Source: Vibrio agarivorans
GTDB taxonomy: Bacteria; Pseudomonadota; Gammaproteobacteria; Enterobacterales; Vibrionaceae
Assembly: GCF_030409635.1 (NCBI RefSeq)
Contig: NZ_JAUFQF010000002.1
Span: forward strand, 248,001-312,000
Direction of reading: 5' to 3'
Length of the DNA: 64,000 nt
Shown here piece by piece: positions 46,601 through 53,827 of this stretch (within the stretch, counting starts at the first letter, position 1; the number at the start of each line of letters is the position of its first letter). The notes under the pieces are model-generated. The model had not been told where the DNA came from. It was given only the letters and a program-made list of their open reading frames with translations, and did not search any database. A program made the position numbers and the translations under genes.

Positions 46601-46806
46601 TTCATAGTCGCAACGAGACCACTTATCGCTGGATAGAGAAGCATGCTCAAGTAGGGAACTGCTATATCAATCGTGATCAAGTGGGCGCGGTTGTTGGTGT
46701 TCAACCGTTTGGCGGGCAAGGTTTATCAGGTACAGGGCCGAAAGCGGGTGGCCCGCATTATCTATATCGATTCTCTCAGTTTTCTTTGTTGGAGGTAGAG
46801 GCATGA
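43678..46806 (+). CDS. putA: PutA bifunctional proline / P5C dehydrogenase
   Basis: A 1042-residue enzyme converting proline to glutamate in two steps. It lacks the N-terminal ribbon-helix-helix DNA-binding domain of E. coli PutA (1320 aa), so regulation falls to another protein. Proline dehydrogenase barrel about 150-480: SVSIKLSALHPRYEVSQRER, RLVKGAYWDSEIK, and RRLLENGANSSFVHRLVD. P5C dehydrogenase about 540-1035: SPWNFPLAIFVGQISAALMA, VAFTGSTPTAQRI, ETGGQNAMIVDSTALPEQ and SAGQRCSALRVLF with the catalytic Cys. AGAGGGAAG precedes the ATG. It overlaps the next gene by 4 bases. Confidence 0.95.
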   Translation: MFAASNVFTPAFIEQPLEVLWSHISPLYMVDETQWLQQLIPLATPSDLEKQQIQSQTHSLIEAIRADKQSIQMIDALLLEYSLDTQEGILLMCLAEALMRIPDAATADALIKDKLTVADWKSHLKSSDSVFVNASTWGLMLTGKVIGLQESDKQTPANAMNRLMNKMSEPVIRRAMHQAMKIMGHQFVLGRTIGEAQKNSVNLQKQGFTHSYDMLGEAALTSADASKYFKDYLMAIEAVGRQEKVAGCPLPSVSIKLSALHPRYEVSQRERVMTELYATVNELLKRAVELDIPITIDAEEADRLELSLELFAKLYQSDTVRGWGRFGLVVQAYSKRALAVLVWLNRLAQLQGDTIPLRLVKGAYWDSEIKWSQQSGYLAYPVFTRKEATDVSYLACARFLLNDAVRGNIFPQFASHNAQTVTAIASMATHSDYEFQRLHGMGEALYQHVMARYQQSVRIYAPVGSHKDLLPYLVRRLLENGANSSFVHRLVDSRCPVESLTHHPIDTLLAHESLANPQIPLPPEVFNDRINSLGVNVDIESECLPFERQVEQFIDTQWYGAPIINGIVTSESMIKADPQALMITAPYDRSKQVGVMKFTSLDHVSDAISTAKQGFEDWAKTTPEQRGAYLEKFADVMQDNLAELVALCHHEAGKTIHDSIDEVREAVDFCRYYAKFAPIFESETRQGINGREQTWQRQGRGVFVCISPWNFPLAIFVGQISAALMAGNTVIAKPAEQTSLMACKAVQLMLESGFPSYAIQLVPGSGAELGAALTQHPDVAGVAFTGSTPTAQRINASLAQRETLPVPFIAETGGQNAMIVDSTALPEQVVRDVVRSAFASAGQRCSALRVLFVQQDIADRILHLIQGAMDELYVGKPYLHQADVGPVIDQTAKNKLEQHIERMQREHRLVAQAKFSDVCDSGDYIAPIAFEIDSLSSLSEEQFGPILHIVRYQADQLANVVEQINQSGYGLTMGIHSRNETTYRWIEKHAQVGNCYINRDQVGAVVGVQPFGGQGLSGTGPKAGGPHYLYRFSQFSLLEVEA

Positions 46807-47501
46807 TTCAGCACATTACTCAATTTAAAGAAGCGAGTCTCGCGTTGGAATATTGGCGTTTTGTCGATAGCCAACAAAGAAGTGAGTACCTGCTTACCTT
46901 TCAATCGCAGCTGGCACAAAAGCAGCCGGCCTTAGCAGCCATAATGGCAATGCAGATTGCTGCTAGTCGAGAGCTTATCGACAAAACAACACCGCTTTGT
47001 GGGCCAACAGGTGAAACCAATGAGCTGTATCTCTCGGCTCGAGGGGTCACTTTATTGGTTCTGCAAGAGGAGTGCTTACAGGCTCGTATGGCACTGTTAG
47101 CTCAGCTGATCGCTGCACTCAGTGCAGGCAATAGTGTTGTGCTGTGCAGTGTTGATCATGAGTTTTCTCAGCTGATAGAGCAATCATGGGCTGCCACGCA
47201 AGCCAGCGCTCACCTTGTGCAGTGTTTCTCACTTGAAAGTTATCAAGAATTTGTTGAGTTGGATATTCGCACAGCAGGCTATGTTGGCAGTGAAGGCGGA
47301 GTAAAGGCGTTTAATCGTCATATCGCGCAGCGTGAGGGTGTGATTGTCCCTGTGGTTGTCGAAACAGATTTAACGATGTTGCCGACAGCACAAGATCCGA
47401 TGTTGGCGCTGCGTTTTAGTACTGAGCGCACAAGAACCATCAATATTACAGCGGTGGGAGGCAACGCCACTCTTTTGGAGTTAGGTAATCCGACCCATTA
47501 A
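46803..47501 (+). CDS. ALDH-like protein without catalytic Cys, partner of PutA
   Basis: A 232-residue protein starting in the ATGA overlap with putA, so co-translated. The middle (GVTLLVLQEECLQARMALLA QL, then AALSAGNSVVLCSVDHEF) resembles the coenzyme-binding fold of aldehyde dehydrogenases, but the ETGGxNA and catalytic-Cys motifs are missing. The pattern VNxTAVGGNATLLEL at the end resembles the tail of an ALDH domain. In long PutAs the C-terminal ALDH-superfamily domain is inactive and serves oligomerisation and channel closing. Here it may exist as a separate chain. Structure-based inference; annotated elsewhere simply as P5CDH. Confidence 0.65.
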   Translation: MIQHITQFKEASLALEYWRFVDSQQRSEYLLTFQSQLAQKQPALAAIMAMQIAASRELIDKTTPLCGPTGETNELYLSARGVTLLVLQEECLQARMALLAQLIAALSAGNSVVLCSVDHEFSQLIEQSWAATQASAHLVQCFSLESYQEFVELDIRTAGYVGSEGGVKAFNRHIAQREGVIVPVVVETDLTMLPTAQDPMLALRFSTERTRTINITAVGGNATLLELGNPTH

Positions 47502-47529
47502 ATTTGTATCACCGAAGCGGTGATTGAAC

Positions 47530-47566
47530 GCTCTGCTTATCAAACATGGTGTTTGATAAGCAGAGC
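47530..47566 (+). other. 17-bp perfect hairpin in the putP leader
   Basis: GCTCTGCTTATCAAACA (47530-47546), loop TGG, TGTTTGATAAGCAGAGC (47550-47566). No T-run follows; instead ACAACAATAAAAAAGG and the putP ribosome site (47581). The stem is unusually long and lies about 22 bases before the putP start. A stability or processing element, or an operator dyad, separating putP expression from putA. Confidence 0.6.
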
Positions 47567-47587
47567 ACAACAATAAAAAAGGAAAAC

Positions 47588-49081
47588 ATGATGTTCAATA
47601 GCTTTGCTATTACAACAACGTTTATTGCCTATTTACTGGTAATGCTTGGAATAGGCGTCGTAGCCTATATGAGAACCAAAAACTCGACGGACTACTTTCT
47701 CGGAGGGCGCTCACTAGGGCCATGGCCTGCTGCTTTGTCTGCCGGTGCTTCTGACATGAGTGGTTGGTTATTGATGGGCTTACCTGGATACGCTTATGCG
47801 GCAGGCTTTGAGGCAATATGGTTGGCTGGCGGGCTATTGCTGGGCACGTGGGCAAACTGGCTCATCTGTGCGAAACGCTTGAGAACGTACAGCATTACTA
47901 CTGAGTCTCTGACGATTCCAGAGTATTTATCACGCCGTTTCCAAGATAACAGTAAGTTGATTCAAACTATCTCGGCCTTTTTCATTTTGCTGTTTTTCTT
48001 GTTCTATACCAGTTCAGGATTAGTCGCTGGCGGTAAGTTGTTTGAGACGGTATTTGGTCTCGATTACACCACCGCTGTGATCATTGGTACGGTGTGTGTG
48101 GTGTCTTACACCCTGTTTGGTGGGTTCCTCGCGGTGTCTTGGACAGACTTAGTTCAAGGCTTGCTGATGGCCGCAGCGCTATTAATTGTTCCGATCGCGG
48201 CCCTTGATGGTGGTTTTGCTAAGCTCAGTGGTGAGCTTACGGCTATTAACCCAGAGTTGTTAACCATGTGGAATGGTATGGATGGTAAGCCACTTTCGGC
48301 TATTGCAATCATCTCTTTAGCGGCTTGGGGTTTGGGTTACTTCGGACAACCTCATATCTTGGCACGTTTTAAGGCGTCACGAACCAACCGCGACCTCGTG
48401 ACAGCGCGTCGAATCGCAGTAACTTGGACGGGGTTATCGATGGCAGGCGCAATGCTGGTGGGTTTTGTCGGCCTTATTTATGTCACGAACACTCCATCTG
48501 TCACCTTAGATGACAGTGAAAAAATCTTTATGTTGTTAGTGAACGCGATTTTCCACCCAGTGATCGCGGGTATTCTTCTCGCGGCGATTCTGGCGGCGAT
48601 CATGAGTACGGCTGATTCACAACTATTGGTGTCTTCATCCGCCCTTGCTGAAGATTTTTATAAGCAGTGGTTAAACACCTCGGCAAGTTCAGAGCAGATC
48701 GTTAAAGTGGGCCGCTTTGCGGTTGTTGCGATTTCTATCTTTGCGTTAGTTTTAGCGATGAACCCAAACAGTTCAGTATTGGGGTTAGTCTCTTATGCTT
48801 GGGCTGGTTTTGGTGCCGCGTTTGGTCCTGTGATTATTCTGAGTCTGTATTGGAGTCGTATGAATCGTCAAGGCGCGCTGGCGGGTATTATCGTTGGTGG
48901 TGTGACTGTGGTGGTTTGGAAGCAACTGAGCGGCGGCTGGTTTGATCTGTATGAAATTGTCCCTGGAATTGTGCTAGCGACAATAGCCGTGGTTTTTGTG
49001 AGTTTAATCACGTCTGAGCCGAGTGACGACGTTGCTTCGCAACACGACAAATTTGAAAAATCTCTTAAAGATCTCGATTAA
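47588..49081 (+). CDS. putP: Sodium/proline symporter
   Basis: A 498-residue SSS-family transporter with 13 helices, taking up proline with Na+. Signatures: MTFIAYLLVMLGIG-type start (here FIAYLLVMLGIGVVAYMRTK), DYFLGGRSLGPWPAALSAGA with SDMSGWLL (Na+ site), GGFLAVSWTDLVQG near 190, and AAIMSTADSQLLVSSSA near 345. ATG 47588 follows AAAAAGGAAAAC; upstream in-frame codons would lie within the hairpin and are rejected. Completes the putA-ORF-putP locus. The C-terminus is hydrophilic and acidic. Confidence 0.95.
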   Translation: MMFNSFAITTTFIAYLLVMLGIGVVAYMRTKNSTDYFLGGRSLGPWPAALSAGASDMSGWLLMGLPGYAYAAGFEAIWLAGGLLLGTWANWLICAKRLRTYSITTESLTIPEYLSRRFQDNSKLIQTISAFFILLFFLFYTSSGLVAGGKLFETVFGLDYTTAVIIGTVCVVSYTLFGGFLAVSWTDLVQGLLMAAALLIVPIAALDGGFAKLSGELTAINPELLTMWNGMDGKPLSAIAIISLAAWGLGYFGQPHILARFKASRTNRDLVTARRIAVTWTGLSMAGAMLVGFVGLIYVTNTPSVTLDDSEKIFMLLVNAIFHPVIAGILLAAILAAIMSTADSQLLVSSSALAEDFYKQWLNTSASSEQIVKVGRFAVVAISIFALVLAMNPNSSVLGLVSYAWAGFGAAFGPVIILSLYWSRMNRQGALAGIIVGGVTVVVWKQLSGGWFDLYEIVPGIVLATIAVVFVSLITSEPSDDVASQHDKFEKSLKDLD

Positions 49082-49233
49082 TGTCTTCCTTTTAGTAGAT
49101 AAAAATCGAACTTTAGGATTATTTTTTGAAGCTACATCACGAAAATGAAGGTGTTTAGTTATTGAGCGGAACTTTTTTAAGCAGAATGGCGTCTACCCTG
49201 TACAACCCAGCCATTGTTTTGAGGATGAAAACC

Positions 49234-49458
49234 ATGCCAACTGCTTATTGTTCCTGCTGCCGAAAAGAAACTGCCCACAAAGTAGTTATGCGAAGGTCAG
49301 AGGAAGAGTTGCCGGCAATGTCACATTGTCTTCGTGTGGTTAAAGCAGTGTTTACGGGTGATCATTACATGAAAATGGAAAAAGTGGTCTCTTGCCGAGT
49401 ATGTGCAACCGAATTTAAACCTGCAGTTGTGGTTGGCTCAGGGCTATCACCGGCTTAA
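49234..49458 (+). CDS. Small double-CxxC (zinc-ribbon-like) protein
   Basis: A 75-residue protein starting MPTAYCSCCRKETAHKVVMR. Two cysteine pairs (CSCC near the N-terminus and CRVCATEF near the C-terminus) could hold one zinc. The start is set at ATG 49234, nine bases after GAGG; the in-frame ATG at 49225 lies too close to that site. No family is recognised. It stands alone, with its own terminator. Confidence 0.7.
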   Translation: MPTAYCSCCRKETAHKVVMRRSEEELPAMSHCLRVVKAVFTGDHYMKMEKVVSCRVCATEFKPAVVVGSGLSPA

Positions 49459-49480
49459 AACCGCTCAAATGACTTTTAAA

Positions 49481-49510
49481 AAAACGGCGCTTATCACAGC
49501 GCCGTTTTTT
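49481..49510 (+). terminator. Intrinsic terminator after the zinc-ribbon gene
   Basis: AAAACGGCGC (49481-49490), loop TTATCACA, GCGCCGTTTT (49499-49508) and more T. Perfect 10-bp stem. Confidence 0.85.
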
Positions 49511-49579
49511 GTGCTTTGTGCATTTTGACAACTTGAGTATATGATGCGGGCAAAGGCGTCATAATTGTGAGTATGAGAG

Positions 49580-50056
49580 ATGGAACTCGACCGAACTGAT
49601 AAAGAAATTCTGCGGCTTTTACACTTAAAGGGGCGATTGCCCGTTGTAGAGTTGGCCAAGCAAGTGAACCTCACGACTTCTCCTTGCTCAGAACGCGTCA
49701 AGCGACTTGAGAAAGAGGGATATATTACAGGCTACCATGCAGAACTTAACCCAGAAAAGCTCGGGGTTGATGTGCAGGTATTCATCCACATTCGCTTAGA
49801 TCAAAGCAGTTTTTCTATTTTTGATAAGTTCGCCAAAGCGGTGGAAGATATGCCTGAAGTGGAAGAGTGTTACTCGTTATCTGGTGATTTCGATACCATG
49901 ATAAAGGTTCGAGTAAAGGATATGAAAGCGTACCAAGCGTTTATGTCTCGCAAGCTTGGCACGCTCCCTGGCGTTATTCAAACACGCAGTGAAGTTGTGA
50001 TTGAAGAGCACAAAAAAGGGTTTGGTGTTAATCCTGAGTTGTTCTCGATGCTTTAA
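49580..50056 (+). CDS. Lrp/AsnC-family regulator
   Basis: A 158-residue feast/famine regulator. N-terminal helix-turn-helix MELDRTDKEILRLLHLKGRL, PVVELAKQVNLTTSPCSERV, then the C-terminal RAM effector domain (VDVQVFIHIRLDQ ... EVEECYSLSGDFDTMIKVRV). A typical Lrp-paralogue length. Ligand and targets unknown; location next to put genes hints at amino-acid control, but the genes are 0.5 kb apart with an intervening terminator. Confidence 0.9.
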   Translation: MELDRTDKEILRLLHLKGRLPVVELAKQVNLTTSPCSERVKRLEKEGYITGYHAELNPEKLGVDVQVFIHIRLDQSSFSIFDKFAKAVEDMPEVEECYSLSGDFDTMIKVRVKDMKAYQAFMSRKLGTLPGVIQTRSEVVIEEHKKGFGVNPELFSML

Positions 50057-50075
50057 GTTGGATAGATGCTCTAAG

Positions 50076-50780
50076 CTAGATAAAGGTGGCTGAAATCACA
50101 CCAATCAGGCCACCAAACACCCCACCCCAAACGACGAGCCAGCCTAAGTGTTGCTTGATCATTTGCTGGACAAGTTCTTTGACCAATTGCGGCGTTAGCT
50201 CATTTAAGCGCTGAGTGATGATTTGCTCTATATTCGATTTGATGTCTTCCATCATATCTTTTGATTCAAACTGCTCTTTTAACGCACTTTTGACGGTATC
50301 GCTTTGGCCGATTTCAGCGACTGACTCACGCATTTTTTCAACGAAAGGCTGCTTTAAGGGCTCAAGAGCCTCAGTGCCACCAAACATCGCGATCATGCCG
50401 CCAAAAGAGGATTGCGCAATTACATCGACTAATTTGTCGAAAGTTGGGTTGAAGTCGATTTTTTCAATCACGGGCGCGAGATCAATGGCAGTTGAGCTGT
50501 TCATCTCTTCATTGAGGAAGCGGTCGATGTTTTCTTCGGTGAAAAACTGCTCCATCATCATAGTGCGGATCGCTGCTTTAAATTCTTCAAATCGCGCTGG
50601 AATAACCCCCGAGCCATAGAGCCCTGGCACTTTTTCAAACAGCATATGAATCGCAAGTGAGTTCGTCACCGCACCCGAGAAGGCAAAAATACCGGCAATG
50701 AACAGCATTTGGACCTGTGCAAAATGGCCTACGGCGATAAGGGCAATAGCGATGCCGTTGGTGAGGATGTTTTTATTCAT
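50076..50780 (-). CDS. DUF445-family membrane protein
   Basis: A 234-residue protein with one or two N-terminal helices (GIAIALIAVGHFAQVQMLFI) and a C-terminal helix (GWLVVWGGVFGGLIGVISATFI). The region SLAIHMLFEKVPGLYGSGVIPARFEEF fits DUF445 (YheB/YwqJ-type family). The middle is helical and acidic. Function unknown; homologues are linked to membrane stress. Convergent with the Lrp gene. Confidence 0.85.
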   Translation of the reverse strand: MNKNILTNGIAIALIAVGHFAQVQMLFIAGIFAFSGAVTNSLAIHMLFEKVPGLYGSGVIPARFEEFKAAIRTMMMEQFFTEENIDRFLNEEMNSSTAIDLAPVIEKIDFNPTFDKLVDVIAQSSFGGMIAMFGGTEALEPLKQPFVEKMRESVAEIGQSDTVKSALKEQFESKDMMEDIKSNIEQIITQRLNELTPQLVKELVQQMIKQHLGWLVVWGGVFGGLIGVISATFI

Positions 50781-51013
50781 GGGTTGCTTTCATTAGTCAG
50801 ACGTTATGCGCGAATTTTAAAAGATAACGACGACAGAGAAAAGACGCCAACGGGGTGATCAGTTACAATAACTCGCTATTTGACCGCCTTGTATAGAGAC
50901 CAAACTAAAGATCGAGCGATTTTGGTCGTTATATTAGAGTGGTTATTGTCGTTTTTGTTGGTGTTCATATCATCGGCGAAAGAGCGAGTATTGAGTATTT
51001 ACTGAGAAGTTTG

Positions 51014-52237
51014 ATGAGTTTTATTGGCATTGCAGTCGGGCTAGCGGGAGTATCGTTGATTTCGATGTTCCTTTGGATGTTATCTCTGTCCCTACGCAAA
51101 AAGAGAATGGAGCAAGAGAGGATTGAGCGGGATCGTCAGTATCGCCGTACACTTGCTCGTGCCAAAGAACAAGAGCATCAAGAACGTGTGATGAAAGCAG
51201 AGTGTGGGCATATTCCAACCATTCTCTACTTAGCGAAAGAGTCTGAGCGCCGTAACACGCGTGAAGCTTTGTATTGGTATGAGAAAGCTGCAGAGCTCGA
51301 TAATATCATGGGCATGCAAGGGTTGATTAAAATTAGCCAGTTGCATACTGAAGATCTCGTTCTCAAAGAAAAGGCTAAGTTTTGGAAGAAGTGCGCCAAA
51401 GCACTTAATGGCGATCTCACCGCGAAGTATGAAACCGGTGTGGCGCTGATTTACGGGCAAGGTATTACGAAAGATCCCGACCGAGGTTTAGAACATGTAA
51501 TTTCTGCCGCAGAGCTTGACTATATGGACTCAATCCTGTTTTTGGGTCAGTGGTATCAATCGAAAGATAACCCTTCACCAGAGCCGGAGAAAGCGCTGTT
51601 TTGGAACAAAGCAGCAGCGAAACTGGGCGATAAACGCGGCATGCTGAGCTTAGGGAAAAACTACCTAAAGGGCATAGGCACAGAGGTCGACTTTCTCCAA
51701 GGCTGTTACTGGTTAGAGCGAGCGGCTGAAAAAGGCAGCCCTGAAGCGATGTGCTTGGCGGGTGAAGTCTGGATAGATAAGAAGCCGAGTGGCAACGCAA
51801 TTGCCTATACGTGGCTGTTTATGGCAGCGCATTACGGCTGGCAAGATGCGCGGCCTCTGCGTGATAAAGTCGCCAATAATATCGGGGTAGACTCTGTGGT
51901 GGGTTTACAGTCTTTAACTAAACCACTCATCCGCAAAATATCAGAAGGAAAGGTGGCTAAGCACAGCCTGATTAGAGCATTTAATAAGCTATATAAGCGT
52001 AAAGTTCCGATTCCTAAGAAAATCCCAGTAGTGAGTGAAGAGGCAATTGTCGAGGGTGTGACCACAGATAGCAATGCACCGTCAGGGCCAGTTGCTGATA
52101 CCCTGTCGTATGAACCAGAAGTGCAGCACAGTGGTCAAGAACTCAATCCACAAATCGCCACGACATCGGTTGAAGCGCAAAGTGTGCCAGCGATGGATTT
52201 TAGCCAAACCCCAATGGATTCATCTTTTCGGCAGTAA
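51014..52237 (+). CDS. Sel1-repeat membrane protein
   Basis: The product is about 407 residues from ATG 51014; a GTG at 50939 would add 25. One N-terminal helix (IGIAVGLAGVSLISMFLWML), a basic helix (KKRMEQERIERDRQYRRT), then Sel1 repeats of about 36 residues: ALYWYEKAAELDNIMGMQGL, GQGITKDPDRGLEHVISAAE, LFWNKAAAKLGDKRGMLSLG and GCYWLERAAEKGSPEAMCLA. The tail is Pro/Ser rich. Sel1 arrays mediate protein contacts; the partner is unknown. It probably faces the cytoplasm behind a single anchor. Confidence 0.8.
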   Translation: MSFIGIAVGLAGVSLISMFLWMLSLSLRKKRMEQERIERDRQYRRTLARAKEQEHQERVMKAECGHIPTILYLAKESERRNTREALYWYEKAAELDNIMGMQGLIKISQLHTEDLVLKEKAKFWKKCAKALNGDLTAKYETGVALIYGQGITKDPDRGLEHVISAAELDYMDSILFLGQWYQSKDNPSPEPEKALFWNKAAAKLGDKRGMLSLGKNYLKGIGTEVDFLQGCYWLERAAEKGSPEAMCLAGEVWIDKKPSGNAIAYTWLFMAAHYGWQDARPLRDKVANNIGVDSVVGLQSLTKPLIRKISEGKVAKHSLIRAFNKLYKRKVPIPKKIPVVSEEAIVEGVTTDSNAPSGPVADTLSYEPEVQHSGQELNPQIATTSVEAQSVPAMDFSQTPMDSSFRQ

Positions 52238-52250
52238 TACAGATTAGAAA

Positions 52251-52290
52251 TAACAAGGGCGAGTCATTACTACTCGCCCTTGTTATTTTA
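52251..52290. terminator. Bidirectional terminator between Sel1 and PCuAC genes
   Basis: TAACAAGGGCGAGT (52251-52264) and ACTCGCCCTTGTTA (52272-52285), perfect 14-bp stem, then TTTTAT; A-rich on the left. Confidence 0.8.
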
Positions 52291-52357
52291 TATAAATGAT
52301 ACAGTTTTTATGCCTGAATAAGTTGCTTTGGCTCAAAAAGTATCTTTGGCGTAAAAA

Positions 52358-52810
52358 TCAGTGATGGTGATGTTTCATCCCTTGCATGACCTTTTTCACC
52401 GGAGCATCGAATTGAAGCGTATCACCCTCTTTTAGCGATAATTCAACTGAGAGCACTTCTCCCTCTTTTAGAGGTGAGTCGAGGTTAAATAGCATGATGT
52501 GGTCTGCACCAGGTTTGAGGTGTAACTGCTGTTGAGCTGCGATGGTAAAATTAGGCACTTGACGCATCTTCATCACATCGCCTTCCATCTCGACCGTGTG
52601 CAGCTCGACTTTTCCTGCGCGCTCAGTGCTAGCTGACATGACGACAACTTCTTTATCTGAGTGATTGTGCAGCGTAGCGAAAACCGCACTGGTGGTGACG
52701 CTAGGTGGTGTTGCACGCGCATACGCATCTTGAACCTCGATAGAGTAGTGAGCTTGAGCAAAGCTTGATGTGAGTACAAATAGAGCCAGTGTTTTTGCAA
52801 GAGCGTGCAT
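52358..52810 (-). CDS. Periplasmic PCu(A)C copper chaperone
   Basis: A 150-residue secreted protein; signal MHALAKTLALFVLTSSFAQA. Copper-binding pattern H-M-H-M: HSDKEVVVMS, ELHTVEMEGDVMKMRQVP and KPGADHIMLFNL fit the DUF461 family motif. It delivers Cu(I) to the CuA site of cytochrome oxidase with SCO. The C-terminus ends MKHHHH, a natural four-His tail that may add a metal site. Last gene of a minus-strand operon with an SCO protein and an unknown partner. Confidence 0.9.
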   Translation of the reverse strand: MHALAKTLALFVLTSSFAQAHYSIEVQDAYARATPPSVTTSAVFATLHNHSDKEVVVMSASTERAGKVELHTVEMEGDVMKMRQVPNFTIAAQQQLHLKPGADHIMLFNLDSPLKEGEVLSVELSLKEGDTLQFDAPVKKVMQGMKHHHH

Positions 52811-52819
52811 TGGTTTTCC

Positions 52820-53389
52820 TTAAGATTTCGTTATTGTTTTGATGGCTGCGAGCACTGGTGCTGGAGAGAGTGCATGCGGCACTTTCGTCATCAGATTGCC
52901 TTGTGCGTCGATAAAGTAAAAATAGGAATTATGGTCGAGGGTATAGTCCAACTCAGACCCTTCAAGCTCTGTTTTCTGAAAGATGACGCCATAGTGTTGA
53001 GCGAGCTTCTTAGTGGTCTCTAGACTACCACTCATGCCCTCAATCGCTGGGTGAAAGTACTGCGCATATTGATGTGCAAGCGCAGCATCATCACGATCTG
53101 GGTCGAGAGAGATGAAGATAGGACGAATTTGTTGCAGCTCAGATTCATCCAGCTGATTGAGTGCGCCAGATAGCATTGCTAGGGAGGTTGGGCAGACATC
53201 TGGGCAGCGAGTGAAACCAAAATAGATGACTCGAATCCGTGAGTCACTTGGGTCAAACAGTTCAGTGTTAGGGTTGTCTGTGGTACCTAAAGTGGCAGTA
53301 AACCCCTCTGGTTCCGTTTTTTGAAGGCCATATTGAGCGCCAATTCCAACCAAAAATGCCAAAGGGAGTAACCAGATCCATTTGTTCAT
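52820..53389 (-). CDS. SCO1/SenC-family copper/thiol protein
   Basis: A 189-residue protein with N-terminal anchor MNKWIWLLPLAFLVGIGAQY and a thioredoxin fold. Copper ligands: CPDVCPTSLAML (CxxxC) and the distal His in LDHNSYFYFID. It helps copper loading or redox control of cytochrome oxidase CuA. It overlaps the upstream gene by 4 bases (ATGA) and is followed closely by the PCuAC gene, forming a copper-delivery unit. Confidence 0.92.
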   Translation of the reverse strand: MNKWIWLLPLAFLVGIGAQYGLQKTEPEGFTATLGTTDNPNTELFDPSDSRIRVIYFGFTRCPDVCPTSLAMLSGALNQLDESELQQIRPIFISLDPDRDDAALAHQYAQYFHPAIEGMSGSLETTKKLAQHYGVIFQKTELEGSELDYTLDHNSYFYFIDAQGNLMTKVPHALSPAPVLAAIKTITKS

Positions 53390-53808
53390 CGCTGCATCCT
53401 TATACCTGTATAAATTGATTCATTGCCATCTGTGAGCTCGCCATACCACGTCATCGCATCGAGCGTGCAAACAGGCAGTATGACTTCGGCGACGTAGACT
53501 CCGGGTGTTGTGGCCTTCAGTTGAATACGAACTTCCCCCATATCCATCTCATGACCGACCAAGCGCAACTGCAGACTTTCTGTTTCACTCGGCCAGGCTA
53601 CAGTGAGTCGCGCAGGTGTGAGTGGGGTCATTGTATCGACACTTAGTTGAACCGTTTTATCTTTGATTATACAAGGGGTGGTGGAGGCAAGGCAGGTGGG
53701 CGGCGGCAGGGCGGTTTGGGCTTCTTGCCAAGCGTGAATGGCAGGCATAAGAAAAAATCCTGCCATCACAGTTAGAGCAATTACAACGAGCAATATCCCT
53801 GCTCTCAT
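53386..53808 (-). CDS. Membrane-anchored YtkA/FixH-like protein of the copper operon
   Basis: A 140-residue protein with one N-terminal helix (ILLVVIALTVMAGFFLMPAI) and a periplasmic beta-sandwich. The segment RLVGHEMDMGEVRIQLKATT followed by GVYVAEVILPVCTLDAMTWY resembles YtkA/FixH domains (a His-Met-Asp-Met motif that could bind copper). Two cysteines near 40 (CLASTTPC). It overlaps SCO by 4 bases. No experimental name; a probable third copper component. Confidence 0.7.
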   Translation of the reverse strand: MRAGILLVVIALTVMAGFFLMPAIHAWQEAQTALPPPTCLASTTPCIIKDKTVQLSVDTMTPLTPARLTVAWPSETESLQLRLVGHEMDMGEVRIQLKATTPGVYVAEVILPVCTLDAMTWYGELTDGNESIYTGIRMQR

Positions 53809-53827
53809 GCGTCATCCTTAACCTTGT

